Part shown: one piece after another, positions 38,771-47,957 of the stretch | Layout of the letters: every line of letters begins with the position of its first letter | How positions within the stretch are numbered: the stretch's first letter is position 1 | From: Candidatus Melainabacteria bacterium RIFCSPHIGHO2_02_FULL_34_12 | GTDB lineage: Bacteria; Cyanobacteriota; Vampirovibrionia; 2-02-FULL-35-15 | Length of the DNA: 64,000 nt | NCBI GenBank assembly: GCA_001784555.1 | Contig: MFRM01000005.1 | Coordinates: 28,367-92,366 of the forward strand | Reading direction: 5' to 3' | The notes under the pieces: model-generated | What the model saw: the letters and a program-made list of their open reading frames with translations, nothing else | Told to the model about the DNA's origin: nothing | The model's database searches: none | Translations under genes and position numbers: made by a program

Positions 38771-41062
38771 AAAGGTAAATGCCCAGATCGATCCTGGTCT
38801 TTGATACATAGAGGCTCTAAAATTACCGTTTACATCCCATGCTTCAGGTGTCCTAAACCAGTAAGCCTTCTTTTCATAGACTACTGAATAAATTCCATGA
38901 GCAGTTTCCATGGCTTCCTTTTTAAGTCCTCTTAATTCCATATGAGATGCCAAGGCAAGAGTTACTCCTGTCCAGATCTCATTTGACTGGGTGTTTAGTT
39001 TCCAAACCTTACTTTCAGGCAGAAGCGTTCCGTCAGGATTTATGCCATTAATTGCTCCAATATCTCCATTTCCAACTTTTTTAACATTGAAATCAAATAT
39101 TTTCTTTAAGACCTTTTGAACCCTGTCTTTCTGGAAGATATCTCCTAAATTTAAGAGGTCAGCATACCATTGACCACAAAGCTGATCAGCCATGATATTT
39201 TCCCTATGTGGGCTTTTTGTATCATATAAATAGTAATCATTATGCCAAAGCTTTGCCTCAAGGTTCATTTTCCCGACATCCAGCCATCCCTGAAATAATT
39301 TAGCGTCTTTATTAATAATCTTTCCTATTTCAATGGCTGCTGCTAGCGAAGCTAACCAGAGACCGTTACAGTATGTGCTGGGTCCGTACATTGTCCAGTT
39401 ATCGTAAGTTTGATCGGGAATATTATTATTTTCAATCAGACAGTCATTGTCCCTGTCAAATTGCTTTAAATATATTAAAGAATTACATACAGGCTCCCAT
39501 GCTGCTTTTAAAAAATCAGTGTCTTTTCTGCCTGTCAGGTAATAATCACGGTATACAAGAAGCACAAACTTTGAATTTAAATCTTTCCAAAGATTAATGT
39601 TTACATGATTATATGAATTTATCTTAATAAAAGGAGCCTCATAAGGAGCTCCCAGATCATGCGGTACTGCTCCTTTTAGTTTTCTTTCTGCCGTGCTCTG
39701 GTCAAGCGGGTGATTAAAAAATACTTTTTCTTTAATTTCAAGATCAATGGTCTTAAAATAATCCCTCATTACAATTTTTTCAAGGTCAGGCCATAGTTTT
39801 AAAAGTACAAATGAGCCATAAAATCTAACATCCAGGGTTTCATAAAAGGGGTAATCAAAGCATTCTATGTTTCCAAAATGTTCTTCCTGCTTTACTACTA
39901 TTGTTGTTGTTTCTTCGCCGGCTCGCCCCACCGCCGATCCGCCGGTTCGTTCTTCATATCGTCCGGCAGTCCATATAGTTCCTCCATCTGCTAAGAAATA
40001 AAGTTCATTTATAAGCAATGTCTTAAACCAGTCTGGTTTATCAGATTTTAAATAAATATTCTGCCATTTTATAATTTCAAAAATCCATTTCTCATGAAAT
40101 TTAAATGCATTTCTTGCTATTTTTATTACACCCCTTCCATCTCTTCCGAAAAACTTTGTATATCGTTTATACCATTTGGTTTCATAGTGCGTATCAATAA
40201 AAGGAAAGTCCCATGCAACTACAAATGTAATAGTTTTATTCTCATGAGGTTTTAATTTTACTTTTGCACAAATTGCAGCCGGTGCATTTTTTGAATTTTT
40301 TAAATTATGAGTATTGCCAGTCTGATCAATCAATGTACCGGTTTTAGAAAAACTGTTCCAGACTTCGCTTCCATCACCATATGTATCAAAGGTATTCAGA
40401 TAACTAATTTCTACATCTTCTCTCTGGGCAAAGATTCCCATTTGTCCGTATTTATAACACTTTTCTCCAATTATATTATCAAAGACAATTCCTGAGAACA
40501 AATTCTCCTGATAAAAAATATTTTCATTAGATCCAAAAATACTTTCCCAGCTGCACAAAATAGATAATTCTCTTTCTGTATCTTTTGGGTTTTGAATATG
40601 CCATCTAAATACTGCAACTGGATATGAGGTTTCCTGATGGTTTTCAGGAATTACTGGAGAAAACTGTTCCTGAACAATATTTAAGTCTTTATATTCAAAA
40701 TATGCTCTAGGATACAGTGCATGATAAGTACCGTTTTGTTTTTGGAAATTCCAGCTTGAAAGCGTACCATCATCCGGTTTATGATCATGTAAAACAAATG
40801 CTTTTCCATTTTCATAAATTGCAAATTGACATGTGTTTATAGTTTTATAGATATGTTTTCCAATTTCAAGATGCCATTTTGAAAAATCCCCTCTGTAAGT
40901 TTGAGCAAAAGTACCTGCTCCAATTCCCCCTAAGGGTATACCCTGCCAATAGCCATCATCAAAATTAGGTAAGCCGCCTTCAGGACCAATTACTTTTACT
41001 ACGCCGGGTGAAGGATGAGGCTCGCCTATTTTTCTTTTAAAACTTATGTCCGGAATTATCAT
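38765..41062 (-). CDS. GH116 family glucosylceramidase/beta-glucosidase (GBA2-like)
   Basis: [92 protein letters not shown] motifs. Confidence 0.88.
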   Translation of the reverse strand: MIIPDISFKRKIGEPHPSPGVVKVIGPEGGLPNFDDGYWQGIPLGGIGAGTFAQTYRGDFSKWHLEIGKHIYKTINTCQFAIYENGKAFVLHDHKPDDGTLSSWNFQKQNGTYHALYPRAYFEYKDLNIVQEQFSPVIPENHQETSYPVAVFRWHIQNPKDTERELSILCSWESIFGSNENIFYQENLFSGIVFDNIIGEKCYKYGQMGIFAQREDVEISYLNTFDTYGDGSEVWNSFSKTGTLIDQTGNTHNLKNSKNAPAAICAKVKLKPHENKTITFVVAWDFPFIDTHYETKWYKRYTKFFGRDGRGVIKIARNAFKFHEKWIFEIIKWQNIYLKSDKPDWFKTLLINELYFLADGGTIWTAGRYEERTGGSAVGRAGEETTTIVVKQEEHFGNIECFDYPFYETLDVRFYGSFVLLKLWPDLEKIVMRDYFKTIDLEIKEKVFFNHPLDQSTAERKLKGAVPHDLGAPYEAPFIKINSYNHVNINLWKDLNSKFVLLVYRDYYLTGRKDTDFLKAAWEPVCNSLIYLKQFDRDNDCLIENNNIPDQTYDNWTMYGPSTYCNGLWLASLAAAIEIGKIINKDAKLFQGWLDVGKMNLEAKLWHNDYYLYDTKSPHRENIMADQLCGQWYADLLNLGDIFQKDRVQKVLKKIFDFNVKKVGNGDIGAINGINPDGTLLPESKVWKLNTQSNEIWTGVTLALASHMELRGLKKEAMETAHGIYSVVYEKKAYWFRTPEAWDVNGNFRASMYQRPGSIWAFTFL
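39911..39951 (-). repeat. GC-rich repeat family copy B, in frame inside the GH116 gene
   Basis: Minus strand aacgaaccggcgg(atcggcgg)tggggcgagccggcgaagaaa; compare 29710-29744. Confidence 0.75.
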
Positions 41063-41254
41063 GATATATATGACAGATATTTTTTAATTTAGTTCTCGCA
41101 CATTTGTGAACACTTTTAATTAAACGCCCTGTCATCTTTAATTGTATTCCAGATCTTTATAATCTTTTAATTTATTTTTTGTTTAAGAAATATTCTTGCG
41201 AGGAAAGTAATGTAAGCAATGACGCAAGAATTACAAAATCAAAAGGAAGAAAAA

Positions 41255-41392
41255 ATGTTGGGAAGTTTTAACGGAAAACTCGATAAGAGCACTTGCATGG
41301 TAAGTTTATTTGCGATTTCATTAATTATGTTAGTAGTAGTTTCATCTGATTTGTTCAGTGTGTTCAATATCTCTGGTGTGTTTAAACAGTAA
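41255..41392 (+). CDS. 45-aa small membrane protein (MLGSFNGKLDKSTCMVSLFAISLIMLVVVSSDLFSVFNISGVFKQ)
   Basis: SD aaaggaag upstream; one hydrophobic helix; below ORF track cutoff. Confidence 0.5.
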   Translation: MLGSFNGKLDKSTCMVSLFAISLIMLVVVSSDLFSVFNISGVFKQ

Positions 41393-41416
41393 TTGGAAAA
41401 GTGAGTCTTAAAACAT

Positions 41417-41488
41417 TGGACCCTACTGGGATTGAACCAGCGCTCTCTTCCGTGTGAAGGAAATGTTTTACCATTAAACTAAGGGTCC
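41417..41488 (-). tRNA. tRNA-Val(CAC)
   Basis: Minus strand GGACCCT...AGGGTCC acceptor, anticodon arm TTTCC-TTCACAC-GGAAG, T-arm CTGG-TTCAATC-CCAG; CCA not encoded. Confidence 0.9.
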
Positions 41489-41503
41489 ATTCAGCCTATA
41501 CAT

Positions 41504-41509
41504 TATAAT
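41504..41509 (+). promoter_or_regulatory. -10 TATAAT 7 nt upstream of ATG (leaderless candidate)
   Basis: TATAATagcttccATG. Confidence 0.5.
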
Positions 41510-41516
41510 AGCTTCC

Positions 41517-42131
41517 ATGCCAGTTTTTACAAAACAAGAAATTGTAGAGGCTTGTCGCGACAAGCCTCTACTTATTGAAATTACAGATTTAGATCCGCTA
41601 ATAAAACTGGATATTCGATACGCTACAAAAAACAATTTTCTTAAGAGGCCTGTCTATAAAGAAGCAAGAGCATTCCTTCAAAAAGAAGCAGCAGAAGCAC
41701 TTGTAAAAATAAGCAAAGATTTAAATAAAGAAGGATATGGGCTTCTGGTTTTCGACGGTTACAGACCATGGTCAACAACTAAAATATTCTGGGATGAAAC
41801 CCCATCTGAAAAAAGAAACTTTGTAGCAGATCCAAAAGTTGGCTCTAATCATAATCGGGGTTGTGCAGTTGATTTGACTTTATATGAATTAAAATCAGGA
41901 AAAGAAATTAAGATGCCTTGTGAATATGATACTTTTTCAGAAGAAGCATTTCCTTCACATGCAGGCAGTACTAAAGAAGAAAAAGCAAATCGGGATTTCT
42001 TAATCAAGGTTATGGAAAAAGATGGAGACTTTAAGGTCCACCCAAACGAATGGTGGCACTACGATTACAAAGATTGTAATAAATATCCAGTCTTAAATCT
42101 TACATTTGATGAAATTACAAACGAACCTTAA
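41517..42131 (+). CDS. ddpX: D-alanyl-D-alanine dipeptidase (VanX/DdpX-like)
   Basis: IKLDIRYATKNNFLKRPVY, LVFDGYRPWSTTKIFW, SNHNRGCAVDLTLYEL, EWWHYDYKD motifs. Confidence 0.9.
   Translation: MPVFTKQEIVEACRDKPLLIEITDLDPLIKLDIRYATKNNFLKRPVYKEARAFLQKEAAEALVKISKDLNKEGYGLLVFDGYRPWSTTKIFWDETPSEKRNFVADPKVGSNHNRGCAVDLTLYELKSGKEIKMPCEYDTFSEEAFPSHAGSTKEEKANRDFLIKVMEKDGDFKVHPNEWWHYDYKDCNKYPVLNLTFDEITNEP
41544..41571. repeat. 28-bp perfect palindrome in frame in the dipeptidase N-terminus
   Basis: GTAGAGGCTTGTCGCGACAAGCCTCTAC. Confidence 0.9.
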
Positions 42132-42210
42132 ACAAATTTTATGTTTAATTCATTGACTGTTTTTATAAATTCAAATATATTAAAGAATAATATTACAAAG
42201 GAAGATTTTT

Positions 42211-42414
42211 ATGAGAACAAGGCTTTTTGCACCTGCCATATTGAAGTGTTTTACTAATGGTTATGAACCGCCATATCAAAGATATGACAGATCTAATCCA
42301 CATTCTAGAAGACATGACACAAGATGTGTTTATAAACAGGCAAATACTCGTCCAATAAATCCCATAGCAAGATTTATAAATTGGAGACGGATGCTAAGAA
42401 CTAACCCAGATTAA
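42211..42414 (+). CDS. small hypothetical protein (67 aa, Arg-rich)
   Basis: SD aaggaaga upstream. Confidence 0.45.
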   Translation: MRTRLFAPAILKCFTNGYEPPYQRYDRSNPHSRRHDTRCVYKQANTRPINPIARFINWRRMLRTNPD

Positions 42415-42425
42415 TAATCCAGTTG

Positions 42426-42860
42426 TTATTTCATAATAACTGGATACCTATCATGAATCCAGCTTTCCATTGGCATGGTTTTAATATAAACAATTTTTCT
42501 ACCAGCACCCTCTATTAAAAGTCCTTGCAAAGACTCACTTTCCTGAAGCTGAAATTCACTGGCTTTATTTTTCGGATATATAGGATCATTTCTATCTTTT
42601 TCAAAAAACGATTTAAAAGGAATAAAAACATTTTTAGGTTTATGTTTAGTCCAGAAGATTTTATTTATACTTTCTATTCTTGTCCAGCCTGTTATTGGTA
42701 ATTCTTTAAGAAGATTTTTATCGCTCTCTCTTTGTCCCCATTGACATAGTTCATAATTACCGCTCTGGTCAATTACTGGAATTAATATATTTGGTATTGG
42801 GAAAAATACTCTAATTAGTTTATTTGTAGTGATGTCAAGATAAATGCCGCCACAACACAT
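42426..42860 (-). CDS. hypothetical protein (144 aa)
   Basis: ORF only. Confidence 0.45.
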   Translation of the reverse strand: MCCGGIYLDITTNKLIRVFFPIPNILIPVIDQSGNYELCQWGQRESDKNLLKELPITGWTRIESINKIFWTKHKPKNVFIPFKSFFEKDRNDPIYPKNKASEFQLQESESLQGLLIEGAGRKIVYIKTMPMESWIHDRYPVIMK

Positions 42861-42923
42861 TATCTAATTATAAATGGTAGAAGGGTTGATGTTAGAAATT
42901 AGAAGAAATAAGGTATATAAACT

Positions 42924-43283
42924 TTGTTAGGAGAAAAACAAATGAGACATATTCTTACTTTATTAGGACTAATATTAATTACAAACAATATTGCATACGC
43001 TCAGTGCGGTTATCACCCTCCACAACCACAGGCAAATCTTCGTGAAAAAAGTTCAGTAACAATTACTGTTGATCAAAATCTGGATGAACTTGCAAAAGTT
43101 ACAAAAAAAGAAGCAAAAAAAATTGCTACTAAAGAATATCCAGGCAAGGTAAAAAAAGTTGAGCTTGTTGCTGATGATGGAACCTTAGTTTGGAAACTTG
43201 AAGTTAAAGGAAATGAAGGACAAAAAGAAGTTTTTGTCGATCCTGCAAACGGACATTTTTTGGGATATGGGTTAACTAAATAG
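42924..43283 (+). CDS. exported PepSY-like protein
   Basis: Signal peptide; AKKIATKEYPGKVKKVELVADDGTLVWKLEVKGN...VFVDPANGHFLG. Confidence 0.65.
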   Translation: MLGEKQMRHILTLLGLILITNNIAYAQCGYHPPQPQANLREKSSVTITVDQNLDELAKVTKKEAKKIATKEYPGKVKKVELVADDGTLVWKLEVKGNEGQKEVFVDPANGHFLGYGLTK

Positions 43284-43309
43284 ATTAAATCCGACATTTA
43301 TAATCAGAT

Positions 43310-43339
43310 TGTAGGGGCTTGCTGCAGCAAGCCCCTACA
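43310..43339. repeat. 30-bp perfect palindrome (GTAGGGGC family)
   Basis: TGTAGGGGCTTGCTGCAGCAAGCCCCTACA. Confidence 0.9.
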
Positions 43340-43396
43340 GCTTTTACTTTGCATATTTACATTCTTATATTCCGCAACCATGCTATTTTATTTATT

Positions 43397-44800
43397 ATGA
43401 GTACAACAAAAACAAAAGCAAGCTCAAAACTTGCCTCAACAAAAACAAAAATGAAATATAAAAAAAATATACTTGAGACCATAGGTCATACTCCGCTTAT
43501 TCAGCTTTCAAAAATTACTAAGGGTTTAAAACCACTCATACTGGTAAAAGCAGAATTTTTTAATCCTGGCGGATCAGTAAAAGACAGACCGGCAATAAAA
43601 ATGATAGAAGAGGCAGAAAAAGCAGGTTTGTTAAAACGCGGAGGCACTATAATAGAACCTACAAGCGGAAACACTGGCGTAGGACTGGCACAGGCTGCTG
43701 CTGTAAAGGGTTACAGATGTATCCTTGTAATGCCGGATAAAATGAGTGAGGAAAAGTTTTCCATATTAAAAGCTTACGGCGCAGAAGTAGTTAAAGTACC
43801 TACTACTAGCACTTCAAGCACTGAAAGCTATAATAATGTGGCTCAAAGATTAGCCACTGAAATTCCGGGGGCATTTTTACCTAATCAATTCCAAAACCGG
43901 CACAATCCAGGAGCTCACTACATAACCACAGGTCCTGAAATATGGGAAGAAACGGCCGGACAAATTACACATTTTTTTGCTGGTGTTGGCACTGGCGGAA
44001 CCATTTCAGGTATTGCAAAATTCTTAAAGGAAAAAAATCCAAAAATTCAAATCATAGGAGTGGATCCTGAAGGTTCTATTTATTCTGGAGATTACAGTAA
44101 GTCATATAAGATTGAAGGAATAGGAGAAGATTTTATACCACGAAATGTAAACATGGGACTAATAGATTGTTTTGAAAGAGTATCTGACCGGGATGCTTTT
44201 GAAACATGTAAAAAACTTTCAAAAGAAGAAGGAATTCTAGCTGGAGGATCATCAGGAGCAGCAGTTTGTGCAGCACTAAGGGTCGCAAAAAAATTAAAAG
44301 AAACTGATGTAATTGTAGTTATACTTCCTGACACAGGGAGAGGATACATAAGTAAGATTTATTCAGATAAATGGATGAAAGAAATGGGCTTTTTAATCGA
44401 CAGTCCATGTCGTTTTACTTTAAAGCAACTTCTTTTAAGAAAAGAATTTGCAGATAAATTAATATCTATAAATAAAAAAGCTACGGTGAAAGAAGCTATA
44501 CAAACAATGCGGACTAATGGGATTTCCCAGCTGCCTGTAAACGGAAGTAATGGTTATACAGGAAGCTTAAGTGAAATTGCATTAATGCAAGGACTTTTTG
44601 AAAAAAGTATTCAGATGTCTGATTCAGTTGAAAAGATAATGAACAAGCCTTTTCCGGAACTAGATGGAAATATAGAAGCTGAAAATGCATTTAAGGAATT
44701 TTCATTGGGACATTCTGCTATTATAGTCACCAGGAAAAAGGAGCCTATAGGTTTACTTACAAAAATTGATCTTTTAGATCAATTTCTTCAAGAAGGATAA
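43397..44800 (+). CDS. cystathionine beta-synthase / cysteine synthase with C-terminal CBS domains
   Basis: ETIGHTPLIQLSK, FFNPGGSVKDRPA, PTSGNTGVGLA, GTGGTISGIAKF; CBS pair at the C-terminus; probable start at the internal ATG 43397. Confidence 0.9.
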   Translation: MSTTKTKASSKLASTKTKMKYKKNILETIGHTPLIQLSKITKGLKPLILVKAEFFNPGGSVKDRPAIKMIEEAEKAGLLKRGGTIIEPTSGNTGVGLAQAAAVKGYRCILVMPDKMSEEKFSILKAYGAEVVKVPTTSTSSTESYNNVAQRLATEIPGAFLPNQFQNRHNPGAHYITTGPEIWEETAGQITHFFAGVGTGGTISGIAKFLKEKNPKIQIIGVDPEGSIYSGDYSKSYKIEGIGEDFIPRNVNMGLIDCFERVSDRDAFETCKKLSKEEGILAGGSSGAAVCAALRVAKKLKETDVIVVILPDTGRGYISKIYSDKWMKEMGFLIDSPCRFTLKQLLLRKEFADKLISINKKATVKEAIQTMRTNGISQLPVNGSNGYTGSLSEIALMQGLFEKSIQMSDSVEKIMNKPFPELDGNIEAENAFKEFSLGHSAIIVTRKKEPIGLLTKIDLLDQFLQEG

Positions 44801-44802
44801 AA

Positions 44803-45984
44803 ATGGAATTTGAAACAAAAGCAATTCATATGGGACAGGAGCCTGACAAAGCTACAGGTGCTACTATCACTCCTATATATCAGACTTCCACTTATACGCA
44901 CGATGCTCTTGGAAAACATAAAGGATATGATTATTCCCGGGCAGATAATCCGACACGGCATGCACTTGAAGTTGCACTAGCTTCCCTTGAAAATGGGAAA
45001 TATGGTTTGTGTTTTGCATCTGGACTTGCAGCCACCAGCACTGTTTTAAATTTACTTAAAGCAGGTGATGAAGTTGTAACTGGAGATGATCTCTACGGCG
45101 GAACAGTCAGGCTATTTGACAAAATATATTCAAACTTTAACATTAAATTTACTTATGTAGACGGCACAAATCCAAAAAACTTTGAATCTGCAATTACAGG
45201 AAAAACAAAACTAATTTGGCTTGAGACTCCGACAAATCCATTGCTTCGGGTGTTTGACATAAACGAAGTAAGTAAAATTGCAAAAGCAAAAAAATTAATC
45301 TTGGCAGTGGATAATACTTTTGCCAGTCCTTATTTTCAAAAACCTTTGGATCTGGGTGCTGATATTGTAGTTCACAGCACTACTAAATACCTTGGTGGAC
45401 ACAGTGATGTGGTGGGCGGTGCAATTATTACCAGCAACAACGATCTTTTTGAAGAACTTAAATTTATTCAAAAATCTGTTGGTGCAATACCCGGACCTTT
45501 TGATTCCTGGTTAGTTTTACGAGGCATAAAAACTCTTGCTGTCAGAATGAAAAAACATGAAGAAAATGCCATGCAAATAGCAGAGTTTTTATCAAATCAT
45601 CCAAAAATAAAAAAAGTAAATTATCCAGGCTTAAAATCTCACCCGCAGTACGAACTTGCAAAAAAACAAATGACTGGTTTTGGTGGAATGATTTCTTTTG
45701 AAGTAAATGGTGGAATTGATACAGTAAAAAAAATTGTTGAGGGTACAAAACTTTTTGCACTAGCTGAAAGTCTGGGCGGAGTAGAGTCTTTAATCGGTCA
45801 TCCAGTCACAATGACACATGCAGAGGTACCTGAAGAACATAAAGAAAAGCTTGGGCTATCGGAAGGACTTATAAGAATCTCTGTCGGTATTGAAGGAACA
45901 AATGATTTAATTAATGATTTAAAGCAGGCACTTGATGGCAAAGGTTCTTCAAGTACTAAAAATAACAAGGCTATTGTTGTTTAA
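44803..45984 (+). CDS. Cys/Met metabolism PLP enzyme (cystathionine gamma-lyase/synthase)
   Basis: ATGATITPIYQTSTY, YDYSRADNPTRHALE, VVHSTTKYLGGHSDVVGG motifs. Confidence 0.93.
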   Translation: MEFETKAIHMGQEPDKATGATITPIYQTSTYTHDALGKHKGYDYSRADNPTRHALEVALASLENGKYGLCFASGLAATSTVLNLLKAGDEVVTGDDLYGGTVRLFDKIYSNFNIKFTYVDGTNPKNFESAITGKTKLIWLETPTNPLLRVFDINEVSKIAKAKKLILAVDNTFASPYFQKPLDLGADIVVHSTTKYLGGHSDVVGGAIITSNNDLFEELKFIQKSVGAIPGPFDSWLVLRGIKTLAVRMKKHEENAMQIAEFLSNHPKIKKVNYPGLKSHPQYELAKKQMTGFGGMISFEVNGGIDTVKKIVEGTKLFALAESLGGVESLIGHPVTMTHAEVPEEHKEKLGLSEGLIRISVGIEGTNDLINDLKQALDGKGSSSTKNNKAIVV

Positions 45985-46078
45985 AGAAAGTATGTGATTA
46001 TAGCTATTTATGCTTTTGATCTCATAAAGATTGGGGTTATCCCCACATTAGATAGGGTATATATACTGAAGCTAAGAA

Positions 46079-46516
46079 ATGAATATTAGGAGATGGGTAA
46101 TAATAATGAAAAACAAATTAATTCTAATTTTGGGCCTGGTTGTTTTATTAACATCTATGGATTTTCAAAAAAATGTTTTTGCTGGTTTCCAGAACGGCAA
46201 CATTTATGAAGCACCTGATAGCGGTGGAATAACTGACACTCTAACAATTGACGGCAAGTTAAAAACATGTAGTTGTACTGTGCAAGGAGGAGTAACTTGT
46301 ACAGATTGCGAGCAAGTATATTGTACTGAAATCTTCAGTGGTTATAGCCCCGCTTGTCGGGTTGGCGGACACAGTTTGTGTTGTTCAGAGAATGGTACTG
46401 GAAGCGATTGCAATCAATCATTTACTTGCAAACTACCACAACCTTCAGCACCATCGTTACCCTTGTCAACTTCAGGTACAGCACCACCATCAACTTCAGC
46501 ACCATCGTTACCTTAA
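46079..46516 (+). CDS. exported Cys-rich protein with Ser/Pro-rich tail
   Basis: Signal peptide from the internal Met; CSCTVQGGVTCTDCEQVYCTE...; PSAPSLP repeats. Confidence 0.5.
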   Translation: MNIRRWVIIMKNKLILILGLVVLLTSMDFQKNVFAGFQNGNIYEAPDSGGITDTLTIDGKLKTCSCTVQGGVTCTDCEQVYCTEIFSGYSPACRVGGHSLCCSENGTGSDCNQSFTCKLPQPSAPSLPLSTSGTAPPSTSAPSLP

Positions 46517-46644
46517 TTATCAACTTCAACAACTGGTGGAGGTACTTGGCCAAAGCCTGTGTACTACTAACTACTACTCAGTTACTCCATTTGTAAATAA
46601 AGCTTCAATAAGATAGTGGTAAGTTTACGCGGTATAATAACCAC

Positions 46645-46850
46645 ATGATTACGCGTAAAGTGCAAATTCTGTCGATAAAGATATAAGAATATCGTCTTAT
46701 AGAACTGAGCATGGGGCAGAAATAGATTTCATCCTAGAAAAAGATGGAGAAGTTTTTGCAATTGAAGCAAAAGCATCAAAAAATATTGGGATTTCAGATT
46801 TAAGTGGATTTCAAAGCTTTTATGCTCGCACTTGTCCCTGAAGAAATTGA
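46645..46850 (+). pseudogene. internally deleted DUF4143-type AAA ATPase remnant
   Basis: MITRKVQILSIKI* N-terminal remnant, then YRTEHGAEIDFILEKDGEVFAIEAKASKNIGISDLSGFQSFYARTCP* C-terminal remnant. Confidence 0.65.
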
Positions 46851-47457
46851 AGAATATATAAAAGCTCATTCTGCAAAAGAATCACCATTACTTCTTGAGC
46901 TTGTAAATGAAACTAAAGAAAAAACTGATCTTCCTCAGATGCAGATAGGACAAATAGAAGGCGCTTTTCTTAAATTGCTTGTAATCCTTTTAAAGGCAAA
47001 ACGTATTCTTGAAATAGGAACCTTTACAGGCTACAGTGCTCTAGTTATGGCTGAAGGACTTCCTCCTGACGGCGAGCTTATAACTCTAGATAAAAATACT
47101 TCTTATACTGATATTGCTCAAAAATTCTGGGCACGCAGTCCTCACGGTAAAAAAATAAAACTTGTGCTTGGTGATGCTATTCAAAGCATTCAGTTACTTG
47201 AAGGACAGTTTGATCTTGTTTTTATTGATGCTCATAAACCTGATTATATTCAGTACTGGGATCTCTCTATGCCAATGGTCAGACGAGGGGGATTAATAGT
47301 AGCTGATAATGTCTTATGGAGCGGAAGAGTATTAAATCCTCAAAAAGAAGATGACTTCGGAATAGATTCATTTAATAAGTTTGTTTCTTATGATACAAGG
47401 GTAGAGGCTATAATGCTTTCAATAAGAGATGGATTAACAGTGGCAAGAAAATTATGA
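46804..47457 (+). CDS. SAM-dependent O-methyltransferase (caffeoyl-CoA OMT-like)
   Basis: ILEIGTFTGYSALVMAEGLPPDGELITLD, LVFIDAHKPDYIQYWDLSMPMVRRGGLIVADNVLWSG; real start perhaps ATG 46822. Confidence 0.9.
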   Translation: MDFKAFMLALVPEEIEEYIKAHSAKESPLLLELVNETKEKTDLPQMQIGQIEGAFLKLLVILLKAKRILEIGTFTGYSALVMAEGLPPDGELITLDKNTSYTDIAQKFWARSPHGKKIKLVLGDAIQSIQLLEGQFDLVFIDAHKPDYIQYWDLSMPMVRRGGLIVADNVLWSGRVLNPQKEDDFGIDSFNKFVSYDTRVEAIMLSIRDGLTVARKL

Positions 47458-47957
47458 AAAAATATATTACTTTCTTCTTTTTATTTTCTCTAAGTCTTTA
47501 TGGTTTTGTTACAGCATTATCACAGTCCTTACCAGCTGGACTTCCTGAAGATATTTCTGGTTATAATAACTGGACAAAAATAAATAAAAAAACAATTAGA
47601 CCACGCTTTAACGATCCACATAGAGGTTATAAAAAAGTTTATGTAAATCAGGAGACAAGCATATTAAGAGATTCAAAAACAAAAAAACTGCTCTTTCCAT
47701 ATCCTGAAGGAACAATTATAGTTAAAGCAGTCCGCATAACTCCTAAAGCAAATAGCAACATTACTCTTATCTCAATTATGCGAAAAAAATCTGGGAATGA
47801 AACCACAGGAGGCTGGGATTTTATAGAATACACTATGTCATCATCTGATAACTCCTTTATCCCAATTAATTTCTCGAAAGAATCTTGCTATGCTTGTCAC
47901 CAAGGAGCATCTAATTCAGACAGCGTGTGGACAAAGTTTGATAATTTCAGAAAATGA
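47454..47957 (+). CDS. exported cytochrome P460-like protein
   Basis: Signal peptide; GHRGYKKVYVN-like region; CYACH heme-binding CxxCH near C-terminus. Confidence 0.65.
   Translation: MKKYITFFFLFSLSLYGFVTALSQSLPAGLPEDISGYNNWTKINKKTIRPRFNDPHRGYKKVYVNQETSILRDSKTKKLLFPYPEGTIIVKAVRITPKANSNITLISIMRKKSGNETTGGWDFIEYTMSSSDNSFIPINFSKESCYACHQGASNSDSVWTKFDNFRK

Noticed and set aside
43319-43396. N-terminal extension MLQQAPTAFTLHIYILIFRNHAILFI of the CBS ORF
   Set aside because: It starts inside the 43310-43339 palindrome; the internal ATG at 43397 with an upstream TATTTT is a better start.
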